This document shows, piece by piece, positions 8,381 through 16,695 of a DNA stretch of 64,000 nt. A program made the translations under genes and the position numbers. Source of the DNA: an uncultured Collinsella sp. (lineage in GTDB: Bacteria > Actinomycetota > Coriobacteriia > Coriobacteriales > Coriobacteriaceae); contig CAUACA010000002.1 in assembly GCA_958427355.1 (NCBI GenBank), forward strand, positions 62,001 through 126,000, given 5' to 3'. The stretch's first letter is position 1. Each line of letters begins with the position of its first letter. Below the pieces are notes generated by a model. It ran no database searches, was not told the DNA's origin, and saw nothing but the letters and a program-made list of their open reading frames with translations.

Positions 8381-10228
8381 ATGATGAAAAATCGACATCT
8401 GAGTTTAATCAGCGTGGTTTGTCTAACATCTATTTGTTTCATCTCTCTTTTATGGCCCGCAATCGCATTTTCATTAACTGAAGATTGCGTGGCTGAAGGC
8501 ACTGATGGCTCTTTGGTTCAATCGGGTCAGGAAGCATTTGGGACATCAGGTAGCGATCGTTTGACTTTGGATTCCGATAATTTCAAAGCATCTATCGATT
8601 CGTCGATATATGAATATACTGGCGATATGATTACTCCTGATGTCTCTGTTTTGACTGCCAGCGGTTCTGTGCTAGCAAGCGGAATCGATTATGAAGTCAC
8701 GTATTCAGATAATGTTGCCCCTGGCTGCGCCACTTTAAGAGTGAATGGGCTAGGGAATTACGCCGGCGTTACCTCTCAACTGTCGTTCCAGATCGTTCGT
8801 TCCTCTGATAATAACATCGCTCTTCCTGGTTCTTGGGCCTACCAAAACGGTAAATGGTGGTGGAGATATGAGGCTGGTGGTTGGCCGTCAAACTGTTTTC
8901 TGTCCATTAGAGGGGCGGAGTATTATTTTGATTCCGAAGGTTATGCAGCTACTGGCTGGAAATACTTGAACGATGGCTGGCATTTATTTTCTAACTCCTG
9001 TGCACATTTGAAGGGATGGGCTGCCACCGGTGGGCGCTGGTTCTACCTTGACGAGACATCGGGTTCAATGAAGACCGGCTGGGTTTTAATTGATGATAGC
9101 TGGTACTATTTGGACAGTTCGGGCGCTATGCAGACCGGGTGGTTACTCCTTGGCAATACTTGGTACTGGCTTGAGCCTTCTGGATTAATGGCTACGGGCT
9201 TTAGGCTTGTTAACGGCTCTTTGTATCATTTTTCCGAATCCGGTTCTATGAGCTCCGGTTGGTTTATTAACGATGGGGCATGGTATTGCTCCAACGCATC
9301 GGGAGAGATTCGTACCGGGTGGTTTTACAATGGTTCTAGCTGGTATTTGCTAGACCCCAATAATAATGGCGCCATGCTGGAAGGATTTCAAACTGTAAAT
9401 GGCTCCATTTATTATTTGGATCCGGATAGCGGCGGTGCATTAAAGTGCAACACTTGGGTCTTCTCACAAGATGAAAACGTATATTATGCGTGCAGCAGTG
9501 GTGCGATTGTGCTTTCGGGCGTCAAGGACGGCGCGGGTGGAATTAAGCTCAGGGATCCCGAGGGAAAGCCTGTCGCTGGCTGGTATTGGTCCTCAGCTGC
9601 ACAGGTGTGGTTTTACACAGACTCAGATGGGGTTCTGCAGCGCGGTTGGCGATTCATTGACGGTAGGTGGTATCACCTCGACAACGAATCCGGAGCCATG
9701 AATACTGGCTGGTTCCTCGATGATGATGGAACGTGGTACTACCTTATGTCTTCTGGACAAATGGTAAATGGCTGGAACAGAATTGGAGACTCCGAGTATT
9801 TCTTTAATGCCTCAGGTGCTTGGGTGGAGCCTGAGCACTCCGCGCGCGCCTCCTTGCAGTCCCAGATCGTTAATCGTTGCCATAGCGTTCCTTCTCCTGG
9901 GGCGGGACTGTGCTCGGAGTGGGTTAGCCATGTGTTTTACCCCGTGCTGGGGTCATATCCCAACGGCGACGCATGCGACATGTTCTGGAATTGGTGTTAC
10001 AGCCGAGATATATCTCAGCTTAAAGTTGGAATGATCGTTGCGGTCCCTACGCATACTCATACAAGTGCTGGTGCCCGCTGGGGCCATATTGCTATTTATA
10101 TCGGAAACGGTATGGTTATGGATAACATCGGTTACATCAGGACAACATCACTTGCTTGGTGGCTGAACTACTACCACACTACCGCTATACCACAGTGGGG
10201 CTGGGTTTTAAATACGCCTTTGGAATGA
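8381..10228 (+). CDS. Secreted protein with cell-wall-binding repeats and CHAP-like domain
   Basis: A 615-residue exported protein. Residues 1 to about 30 form a signal peptide (KNRH, then a long hydrophobic run ending near AIAFS). Residues about 65-145 form an Ig-like/YTG-type repeat domain (YEYTGDMITPDVSVL). Residues about 150-485 hold over a dozen W/Y/G-rich repeats of about 20 residues, each like TGWVLIDDSWYYLDSSG, as in choline-binding (CW_binding_1) repeats. The last 120 residues contain GLCSEWV and GHIAIYIGNG, which supply the Cys and His of a CHAP/NlpC-like amidase or peptidase. It probably attaches to the wall polymer and cleaves peptidoglycan. Its position beside licD supports a choline-type ligand (inference). 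Confidence 0.75.
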   Translation: MMKNRHLSLISVVCLTSICFISLLWPAIAFSLTEDCVAEGTDGSLVQSGQEAFGTSGSDRLTLDSDNFKASIDSSIYEYTGDMITPDVSVLTASGSVLASGIDYEVTYSDNVAPGCATLRVNGLGNYAGVTSQLSFQIVRSSDNNIALPGSWAYQNGKWWWRYEAGGWPSNCFLSIRGAEYYFDSEGYAATGWKYLNDGWHLFSNSCAHLKGWAATGGRWFYLDETSGSMKTGWVLIDDSWYYLDSSGAMQTGWLLLGNTWYWLEPSGLMATGFRLVNGSLYHFSESGSMSSGWFINDGAWYCSNASGEIRTGWFYNGSSWYLLDPNNNGAMLEGFQTVNGSIYYLDPDSGGALKCNTWVFSQDENVYYACSSGAIVLSGVKDGAGGIKLRDPEGKPVAGWYWSSAAQVWFYTDSDGVLQRGWRFIDGRWYHLDNESGAMNTGWFLDDDGTWYYLMSSGQMVNGWNRIGDSEYFFNASGAWVEPEHSARASLQSQIVNRCHSVPSPGAGLCSEWVSHVFYPVLGSYPNGDACDMFWNWCYSRDISQLKVGMIVAVPTHTHTSAGARWGHIAIYIGNGMVMDNIGYIRTTSLAWWLNYYHTTAIPQWGWVLNTPLE

Positions 10229-10330
10229 TGCGGATTCTGGCCAGCATGCGGAATCAACGCCTGCTTGTGTATCGAATCACAAACGCTTCTTAACTGTATA
10301 TCATGTATGGAATGCAATTATTCATAGTAA

Positions 10331-10358
10331 GGGAATCGAGGGTTGACCCTCGATTCCC
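10331..10358. terminator. Bidirectional terminator between convergent genes
   Basis: A perfect 12-bp stem, GGGAATCGAGGG (10331-10342) and CCCTCGATTCCC (10347-10358), with a TTGA loop. It sits midway between the ends of the wall-repeat gene (10228, plus) and the tandem GT2 gene (10420, minus). The flanks are only modestly T-rich. Confidence 0.75.
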
Positions 10359-10419
10359 TTATCTATTAGTCGCATTTTAATAAGGCTAAAATTAGAAAGC
10401 GCAGAATTAAGCTAACACT

Positions 10420-12891
10420 TTATAAATGATAGTAGCGATTTCCGGGTTCTCCCACGCTGAAATTTGGGTTAATGTACGGATCGCCTTCGACATAGTATTT
10501 TGCCCAGCGATAATTCATGTATGCGACTTCTTTGTGGAACCGAATCTGCTTTTCCGTATTGTTTTCAACGCCTCTAGAAATCGACTCGTAGTGATAGAGC
10601 TCGACTTCGGGCGTGTATACGATCAGGTCGTTAATCTCGCGTAGCTTTAAGCAAAAGTCAACATCATTAAATGCAACTTGAAGCTCTTCGGTGAAACCTC
10701 CGACTTTCTCATATTCGCTACGCTTGGTCATTATGCAAGCTGCAGTGACAGCGCTGAAGTCTTGTTGCGCATCGTTGAGTGCAAAGTAGCCCCAATTATT
10801 CCTTGGCATGCTCTGGCAAAGATGTCCCGCCACGCCGCCAGTGACGCATAGGCCCGCGTGCTGAATGGTGTTGTCGGGATAGTAGAGTTTTGCACCGACT
10901 GCGCCAACATCCTCACGTGCGCAGATGCCAAGCATGGTCTCGATCCAATTGGGCGTAATTACCTCAGTATCGTTATTCAATAGCAAGAGATAGTCGCCCT
11001 TGGCGTGAGCAACGCCAAAGTTCATGAGCTTGGAGAAATTGAATTCGTGTTCCCAAGTTACAAGACGAACGATGTCAGGATATTTTGCTTGCAACTTATC
11101 GTAATAATCGAACGTCACCTTTTCTGTGCTGTTGTTTTCGATTATGACGAGCTCGTAATTGTCGTACGTTGATTTCTCAACAATTGATGTAATGCAGTTG
11201 TTCAGAATGTCGGCGTGGTCTTTAGTCGGGATGATAATTGACACGAGTGGGTGGGAATCTGGCACAGCGTAGGTTACTTTATATGTAAAGGGACGACGCG
11301 CTTGTTCGACCTTCGCATTGAGCCCAAGCCTGTCCAAATGACTCTGGACCGCTTTGATACCTGCGATAGTGGCATACGGCTTGCTATCGGCATTTGCTGC
11401 GGTGGAGGTCTCGCTTAGGCGCCAGTGGTATAGAACCTTCGCAACATGATGAACTTTCCTTGCCTTTTCCACGGCGCGGAGAGTCAGATTATGATCCTGT
11501 GCTCCATCGAACTCTTTTGTGTTCGGCTCTAGAGTGTCTAGCAGGGACTTACGGATGGTAAGCATGTGGCAGATATAGTTATTGTTTCTGAGCAGATCGA
11601 TATTGAAATCCGGCTTAAAGAACGGCTGCGCTAACTTTCCATCGGGCATGAGTTTATCTTCATCACAATAAAGAAGATCGACGTCATTATTGTTTTCAAT
11701 TGCCTCGGCATATGAGAACAACAAGTCCGGTTCAAGAATGTCGTCATGGTCAAAGAAGCTAACGAAATCGCCCGAAGCTACGGCAACGCCTGCGTTTGTG
11801 TTTTCGGAAATACCCTTATTTTCGGTAAGATTAATTGACTTAATTCTGTTGTCGCGGGCTGTTTCCTGCTCAACGCGAGCCTTTAGTTCCTGATTGTCAG
11901 GGCTTGCATTAACTAGGAGGAGCTCCCAGTTTGCATAAGACTGGTTTTTTACGGATTCGACCATATCGTTAAAAAACGAAATGGGCGTGTTGTAAAGAGG
12001 GACAATGATGCTGAATTTCGGAGCGCTATTGAAGACGATTTTTCTCTGCTTCTCCAGTGCGCCAATGGTTGCCTTATGCTCTGTAAACCATTCGGGGTAT
12101 TCAGGGTCAAACTGCGCATGGGTAAAGAGGAAGTTGGTCTCCTCAAGAAGCAAGCCTAATTTATCAGGCGTTAAGCAGTCAAATGCACTGAATGAAGGGT
12201 GATTTTGATCGCCAATTATAAAGTAGTAACGATCAAACGCCTTTGGCATGCGGATCGAGAGCTGTGTTTCAAGTTGTTTTTTCTCGGATGTAAATCCAAC
12301 ACTCGTTACATTTGAGCCGAAGTTGACTATGCTCAGCTCAACCTCATTGAGGAACCGATCGAGGCAGCGAAGTTTGATTTGCGAGTCGTTGCGGTACGGT
12401 GTTCTAACCGTGCACCTCAGGATATACTCGTTTGAATCTTCGATGCACTGCCAAAAATCAATCGTCGCCATCTCAAACTCTGAAACGTCATCGTAATTTC
12501 TGAGTTTGCTGCACAAGTCAGGTTTAATTTTGTAGTTAAGACGCGACTCCCATTTGATGTTCTTGCAATTGAGCGAAAGGGAGTCGCTGCTCAGGTTACG
12601 ACCGTCTTTGCCGATTTCGCTAAACTCAACTTTAATGGATCGGGTGTCGGGGTCGGGGATTACAAGAACGTATGAGTCTGATTCGCCGTTATTGTCCTTG
12701 AATTTTAGAAGAGACAAAGGTAAACGGCGGTCGTCAACCGTTGCCGCTTGAGCTTTTATGCTGGAGCCTTCATGGATGCCTTCTATTTTAAGCTGCTGGT
12801 AGATTTTCCAGTTTCCTCTGCATACTCCGGTTGTTTCGACTCGCATTGTTTGCCTTTCGTTTGTTGGACACTGCTCATTGTACTTATTCAT
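10420..12891 (-). CDS. Tandem GT2 glycosyltransferase
   Basis: A large (823-residue) cytoplasmic or membrane-associated protein with an N-terminal beta-rich region of about 280 residues and two GT2 catalytic domains. Domain 1 begins FSIIVPLYNTP (about residue 290) and has SFFDHDDILEPD (about 382) and YCDEDKL. Domain 2 begins VSIIIPTKDHAD (about 547) and has LLLNNDTEVITP (about 638). This architecture occurs in rhamnan/O-antigen-type enzymes that build repeating glycans, one domain per linkage. The ATG at 12891 follows GAGGTAGG; a second ATG 15 codons in is also possible. It is transcribed divergently from rmlA, whose product would supply activated rhamnose precursors. Confidence 0.85.
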   Translation of the reverse strand: MNKYNEQCPTNERQTMRVETTGVCRGNWKIYQQLKIEGIHEGSSIKAQAATVDDRRLPLSLLKFKDNNGESDSYVLVIPDPDTRSIKVEFSEIGKDGRNLSSDSLSLNCKNIKWESRLNYKIKPDLCSKLRNYDDVSEFEMATIDFWQCIEDSNEYILRCTVRTPYRNDSQIKLRCLDRFLNEVELSIVNFGSNVTSVGFTSEKKQLETQLSIRMPKAFDRYYFIIGDQNHPSFSAFDCLTPDKLGLLLEETNFLFTHAQFDPEYPEWFTEHKATIGALEKQRKIVFNSAPKFSIIVPLYNTPISFFNDMVESVKNQSYANWELLLVNASPDNQELKARVEQETARDNRIKSINLTENKGISENTNAGVAVASGDFVSFFDHDDILEPDLLFSYAEAIENNNDVDLLYCDEDKLMPDGKLAQPFFKPDFNIDLLRNNNYICHMLTIRKSLLDTLEPNTKEFDGAQDHNLTLRAVEKARKVHHVAKVLYHWRLSETSTAANADSKPYATIAGIKAVQSHLDRLGLNAKVEQARRPFTYKVTYAVPDSHPLVSIIIPTKDHADILNNCITSIVEKSTYDNYELVIIENNSTEKVTFDYYDKLQAKYPDIVRLVTWEHEFNFSKLMNFGVAHAKGDYLLLLNNDTEVITPNWIETMLGICAREDVGAVGAKLYYPDNTIQHAGLCVTGGVAGHLCQSMPRNNWGYFALNDAQQDFSAVTAACIMTKRSEYEKVGGFTEELQVAFNDVDFCLKLREINDLIVYTPEVELYHYESISRGVENNTEKQIRFHKEVAYMNYRWAKYYVEGDPYINPNFSVGEPGNRYYHL

Positions 12892-13060
12892 TTCCTACCT
12901 CGCGATAAATGCAGAAAGAGTTACGTGTTTCTACTGTCCGTTTTAAAGAGAATGAGGAGGAAGCCGCTGCTGGCGCATATAATTTTAATAAATATGTTTG
13001 TCTAATCGTTGTTTGCAATTAGCAGCTTTTGCCTAACGATTGTCAACTGAGAGGAATTCT

Positions 13061-13960
13061 ATGAAAGGCATCATCCTCGCCGGCGGGTCCGGCACGCGCC
13101 TGTACCCGCTCACGCTCGTGACCTCCAAGCAGCTGCTTCCGGTCTACGACAAGCCCATGATCTACTACCCGCTGTCCACCCTCATGCTGGCGGGCATCCG
13201 GGACATCCTGGTCATCTCCACGCCGACCGACCTGCCCAACTTCGAGCGCCTGCTCGGGGACGGCTCTCGCTACGGCGTGAACCTCTCCTACGCGGAGCAG
13301 CCCTCGCCGGACGGCCTGGCGCAGGCCTTCACCATCGGCGAGGAATTCATCGACGGCGAGCCGTGCGCCCTCGTGCTCGGCGACAACATCTTCTACGGCA
13401 ACGGCCTGTCGCGCCACCTGACGCGCGCCGTCCAGAACGCCGAGTCGGGGAGGGCCACGGTCTTCGGCTACCACGTGGACGACCCCGAGCGCTTCGGCGT
13501 CGTTGAGTTCGACGGCGAGGGCAGGGCCGTGTCCATCGAGGAGAAGCCCGCGGAGCCCAAGAGCTCCTACGCCGTCACCGGCCTGTACTTCTACCCGGGC
13601 GACGTGGCCGCCAAGGCGCACGAGGTGAGGCCCTCCGCGCGCGGCGAGCTGGAGATCACCACGCTCAACCAGATGTACCTGGAGGAGGGGACGCTGTCCG
13701 TCGTGACCCTCGGCCGCGGCTACGCGTGGCTGGACACCGGCACCATGGAGAGCCTGCACGAGGCCGCGGAGTTCGTCCGCGCCGTGGAGCACTCCCAGGA
13801 CCTGCCCGTGTCCGTGCCCGAGGAGATTGCCTGGGAGAACGGCTGGATCACGACCGCCGGGCTGGAGGAGGCCGCGAAGGCCTACGGCAAGTCGGTCTAC
13901 GGCCGGCACCTGAAGAAGGTCGCCGCCGGCGAGATCGTCAACAGCCCGCGCGAGTACTAG
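13061..13960 (+). CDS. rmlA: Glucose-1-phosphate thymidylyltransferase RmlA
   Basis: The first step of dTDP-L-rhamnose synthesis: dTTP + glucose-1-phosphate to dTDP-glucose + PPi. The 299-residue protein begins MKGIILAGGSGTRLYPLT, the nucleotidyltransferase loop, followed by SKQLLPVYDKPMIYYPLS and LGDNIFYG (the metal-binding Asp). The length fits the family. ATG 13061 is preceded by GAGAGG six bases upstream; a longer frame from TTG 13042 lacks support. The gene is very GC-rich and uses AGG arginine codons, unlike the flanking genes. It is followed by a terminator and then by an unrelated DUF4869/ATPase pair rather than by rmlB. Confidence 0.95.
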   Translation: MKGIILAGGSGTRLYPLTLVTSKQLLPVYDKPMIYYPLSTLMLAGIRDILVISTPTDLPNFERLLGDGSRYGVNLSYAEQPSPDGLAQAFTIGEEFIDGEPCALVLGDNIFYGNGLSRHLTRAVQNAESGRATVFGYHVDDPERFGVVEFDGEGRAVSIEEKPAEPKSSYAVTGLYFYPGDVAAKAHEVRPSARGELEITTLNQMYLEEGTLSVVTLGRGYAWLDTGTMESLHEAAEFVRAVEHSQDLPVSVPEEIAWENGWITTAGLEEAAKAYGKSVYGRHLKKVAAGEIVNSPREY

Positions 13961-13980
13961 CGCAAGCTTGTTTTCTTTCA

Positions 13981-14009
13981 GGGGCCACCGTTTATCTGGT
14001 GGCCCCTTT
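13981..14009 (+). terminator. Terminator after rmlA
   Basis: GGGGCCACC (13981-13989), loop GTTTATCT, GGTGGCCCC (13998-14006), then TTT. This perfect 9-bp GC-rich stem lies 20 bases after the rmlA stop and separates rmlA from the DUF4869 module. Confidence 0.8.
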
Positions 14010-14055
14010 CGTTATGATTACGTTGACCATAAAGACAATATGATTGGGAGTGGAT

Positions 14056-14493
14056 GTGTTAAGCGTCTACTTTGGCGATATGCCAGAAGCGATTTACAAC
14101 ACAGCGACATATTTCAAAAACTCTTACCGGTCTTCTTGGATTACGGATCCCTATGCAGTCTCGATAATTAAAGATGTCGATCGATCGGTTGTTGTCTCCG
14201 AAAACGTCATCGAAAGCCCTGTGCTTGGATCCATCTCCCCACTCCAGCTTTCTGGTGGCGTGAAAACGCTGCTGCTTATGAGATTTGATCGTAAGCATAT
14301 TTTTAACGCTTCTACTTGTGGTGACAACTGTGCCAAGTGGATTCTCGACATGGCGAAAGACCGCAAGCTCGTTGTGAATCTCTATCATGTGATGGACTTT
14401 GGTCGCGAGGATTTTAAAATCAAAGTCGTGAACAGCGGCCGAATCGTTCATAACATGGCCGAATTGATTCACGAGTCGATTCTGTATCTGTAG
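14056..14493 (+). CDS. DUF4869 family protein (module copy A)
   Basis: A 145-residue protein of the uncharacterised DUF4869 family, without signal peptide or membrane span. Conserved blocks are LSVYFGD (start), LGSISPLQLSGGVKTLLL (about residues 57-74) and IFNASTCGDNCAKW (about 82-95), the last holding two cysteines. GTG 14056 was chosen because GGGAG lies five bases upstream and because it aligns with the start of copy B (minus strand, 22461-22910). My hand alignment of the two copies shows about 75 identities in 145 positions. It is immediately followed by a P-loop ATPase gene, the same order as in copy B. Base composition differs sharply from the rml genes on both sides. Function unknown. 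Confidence 0.8.
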   Translation: MLSVYFGDMPEAIYNTATYFKNSYRSSWITDPYAVSIIKDVDRSVVVSENVIESPVLGSISPLQLSGGVKTLLLMRFDRKHIFNASTCGDNCAKWILDMAKDRKLVVNLYHVMDFGREDFKIKVVNSGRIVHNMAELIHESILYL

Positions 14494-14502
14494 GTGCTGC
14501 TT

Positions 14503-15477
14503 ATGAACGGTTCGCATCTCGTTAAGATTTCCCGCCGCAGGGGAACCAAGTACACATTTACCATCAAGCGGAACATCACTATTGTGCGTGGCGATAGTGG
14601 CACGGGTAAGACGACACTGTTTGACATGGTCGCAGACTACATGCGAACGGGCGAGCAGTCGGGTGTTTCCTTGCAATGCGATTGTCCCTGTGTCGCCCTG
14701 ACCGATTATGATTGGCGAAACCAGCTTTCGTCCGTTCATGACTCGATTGTATTTGTCGATGAGGGCTTAAAAGAGATCCATTCTGATGAGTTTGCCCATC
14801 ATGTGCTGTATTCCTCGAATTATTTCGTGCTGATCTCAAGGGCTGATTTCCCCAATCTTCCGTATAGCGTGGATGAGATTTACAAGATTAAGACGAGCGG
14901 AAAATACCATTCTTTCGTCCCTGTTTATCAAGATCGCGGGAATCATCGTTATGCTATTTCCCGGTCGGCGCCAAAACAGGACTTTTCTATCCTTCTATGC
15001 GAGGACAGTAAGTCTGGTTTCCAGTTCTTTGAACGGCATTTCGCTGACAGTGAGCTTACCTGTACTTCGGCCATGACGAACAGCGCGATTTTGGGCTGGT
15101 TGGATCAGCATCTCGACGATCGCGTGTTTGTTGTCGCGGACGGGGCGGCATTTGGGTGCTATGCGGACCGCGTCCTTAAGCTGCAAGACATTCACCGCGA
15201 TACTGTTACGGTTTGTCTTCCCGAATCATTCGAGTGGCTCCTACTGAGCTCCGGCGTAATTTCAGGGCTAGATGTTAAGACGGTTTTGGAAACCCCAGAA
15301 GCCTTTGTAAACAGTGAGAAGTTTAAAAGCTGGGAGGATTTCTTCTATAAGTACTTACGTGAAATAACTGGGGATTCGGTTTTTCACTACGACAAAGACT
15401 GCATTTCGGAGGCGTTTTGTACAGGAGGTAATTCTGCGAAGGTTATGGCTCTTATCGCATGCCGAAATGTCCGATAG
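14503..15477 (+). CDS. P-loop ATPase with TOPRIM-like C-terminus (module copy A)
   Basis: A 324-residue protein I cannot assign to a characterised family. The N-terminal half is a compact NTPase: Walker A RGDSGTGKTT (about residues 29-38), Walker B SIVFVDEG (about 80-87) and a sensor-like SSNYFVLISR (about 103-112). The C-terminal half carries ILLCEDSKSGFQFFE, VFVVADGAAFG and CLPESFEWLLLSSG. This order recalls the E...D(x)D...(I)ENYLL pattern of OLD/DUF4435-type TOPRIM domains, but the second Asp is replaced by Ala. ATG 14503 aligns with the copy B start; GTG 14494 is the alternative. It is coupled to the DUF4869 gene, nine bases after its stop. Confidence 0.65.
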   Translation: MNGSHLVKISRRRGTKYTFTIKRNITIVRGDSGTGKTTLFDMVADYMRTGEQSGVSLQCDCPCVALTDYDWRNQLSSVHDSIVFVDEGLKEIHSDEFAHHVLYSSNYFVLISRADFPNLPYSVDEIYKIKTSGKYHSFVPVYQDRGNHRYAISRSAPKQDFSILLCEDSKSGFQFFERHFADSELTCTSAMTNSAILGWLDQHLDDRVFVVADGAAFGCYADRVLKLQDIHRDTVTVCLPESFEWLLLSSGVISGLDVKTVLETPEAFVNSEKFKSWEDFFYKYLREITGDSVFHYDKDCISEAFCTGGNSAKVMALIACRNVR

Positions 15478-15552
15478 TTTTGTTGAATAGCGTCGCGGCG
15501 TCACTTCCTGCGGCATACTAAAGAAGCTGTACATGCTTCAGATTGGATTTTC

Positions 15553-16572
15553 ATGTCTGAGATTTTCGAACCCAAGAATATCATCGTCACTGGCGGCTGC
15601 GGCTTCATCGGCAGCAACTTCGTGCACTACGTGGTCAACAACCACCCCGAGGTGCACGTCACCGTCCTGGACAAGCTGACCTACGCCGGCAACCCCGAGA
15701 ACATCGCGGGGCTGCCCGAGGATAGGGTCGAGCTCGTCGTGGGCGACATCTGCGACGCCGAGCTGCTGGACAGGCTGGTCCCCGGCCACGACGCCATCGT
15801 GCACTACGCCGCCGAGAGCCACAACGACAACTCCATCGCCGACCCGGAGCCGTTCCTGCGCACGAACGTGGAGGGCACCTTCCGCCTGCTGGAGGCCGTG
15901 AGGAAATACGGCGTCCGCTACCACCACGTCTCCACCGACGAGGTCTACGGCGACCTGGCGCTCGACGACCCGGCCAAGTTCACCGAGGAGACGCCGTACC
16001 ACCCGAGCAGCCCGTACTCGAGCACCAAGGCCAGCTCCGATATGCTCGTGCGCGCCTGGACCCGCACCTACGGGCTTCGCACCACGATCTCCAACTGCTC
16101 CAACAACTACGGCCCCTACCAGCACGTGGAGAAGTTCATCCCGCGCCAGATCACGAACATCATCGACGGCGTGCGCCCCAAGCTCTACGGCCGCGGCGAG
16201 AACGTCCGCGACTGGATCCACACCGAGGACCACTCCTCGGCCGTCTGGGACATCCTCACGAAGGGCCGCACGGGGGAGACCTACCTCATCGGCGCCGACG
16301 GCGAGAGGGACAACATCACGGTCCTGCGCATGATCCTCGAGGCGATGGGGAAGGACCCCGAGGACTTCGACTGGGTCGCCGACCGCCCCGGCCACGACCG
16401 CCGCTACGCCATCGACTCGACCAAGCTGCAGCGCGAGCTGGGCTGGAGGCCGGCGCACACCGACTTCGCCGAGGGACTCAAGCAGACGATCGACTGGTAC
16501 GTGGAGAACGAGTCCTGGTGGCGCCCGGCCAAGGAGGCCACCGAGGCCCGCTACCGCGCACAGGGCCAGTAA
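15553..16572 (+). CDS. rmlB: dTDP-glucose 4,6-dehydratase RmlB
   Basis: The second dTDP-rhamnose step: dTDP-glucose to dTDP-4-keto-6-deoxyglucose, NAD-dependent, in the cytoplasm. This short-chain dehydrogenase-fold protein of 339 residues has the NAD loop VTGGCGFIGSNFVHY, the catalytic stretch HVSTDEVYGDL and the active-site YSSTKASSDMLVRAW (Tyr-x-x-x-Lys). Also seen is NCSNNYGPYQHVEKFIPR. The ATG 15553 has only a weak ribosome site. The gene is GC-rich with AGG arginine codons, like rmlA and the rmlCD fusion. It is separated from rmlA by the DUF4869 module and linked to rmlCD across a long GC-rich hairpin. Confidence 0.95.
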   Translation: MSEIFEPKNIIVTGGCGFIGSNFVHYVVNNHPEVHVTVLDKLTYAGNPENIAGLPEDRVELVVGDICDAELLDRLVPGHDAIVHYAAESHNDNSIADPEPFLRTNVEGTFRLLEAVRKYGVRYHHVSTDEVYGDLALDDPAKFTEETPYHPSSPYSSTKASSDMLVRAWTRTYGLRTTISNCSNNYGPYQHVEKFIPRQITNIIDGVRPKLYGRGENVRDWIHTEDHSSAVWDILTKGRTGETYLIGADGERDNITVLRMILEAMGKDPEDFDWVADRPGHDRRYAIDSTKLQRELGWRPAHTDFAEGLKQTIDWYVENESWWRPAKEATEARYRAQGQ

Positions 16573-16598
16573 GACCGCATCCCGGCGAACCGCGCCGC

Positions 16599-16659
16599 GG
16601 GGCGCCCGCGCGGGGCCGCAGGGCATGGGGATGATCCTGCGTCCCCGCGCGGGCGCCCC
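16599..16659. repeat. 17-bp GC-rich inverted repeat between rmlB and rmlCD
   Basis: GGGGCGCCCGCGCGGGG (16599-16615) and CCCCGCGCGGGCGCCCC (16643-16659) are perfectly complementary. The 27-base loop contains a second pairing, GCAGG with CCTGC, making a very stable structure. No T run follows, so it is not a standard terminator. It may stabilise the upstream transcript, attenuate read-through into rmlCD, or be a REP-like element. Confidence 0.75.
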
Positions 16660-16695
16660 CGGTTACCCAACCTCTTCGATAGGAGCTTTTCCCAC

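Noticed and set aside
8830..9840. Tandem similar units that might look like a CRISPR or satellite array
   Set aside because: They are in-frame codons for about 20-residue cell-wall-binding repeats with variable nucleotides, not identical repeats with spacers.
14056..15477. DUF4869/ATPase as a toxin-antitoxin pair
   Set aside because: The sizes (145 and 324 residues), the P-loop ATPase and the lack of any known toxin or antitoxin fold do not fit a simple pair; left as unknown.
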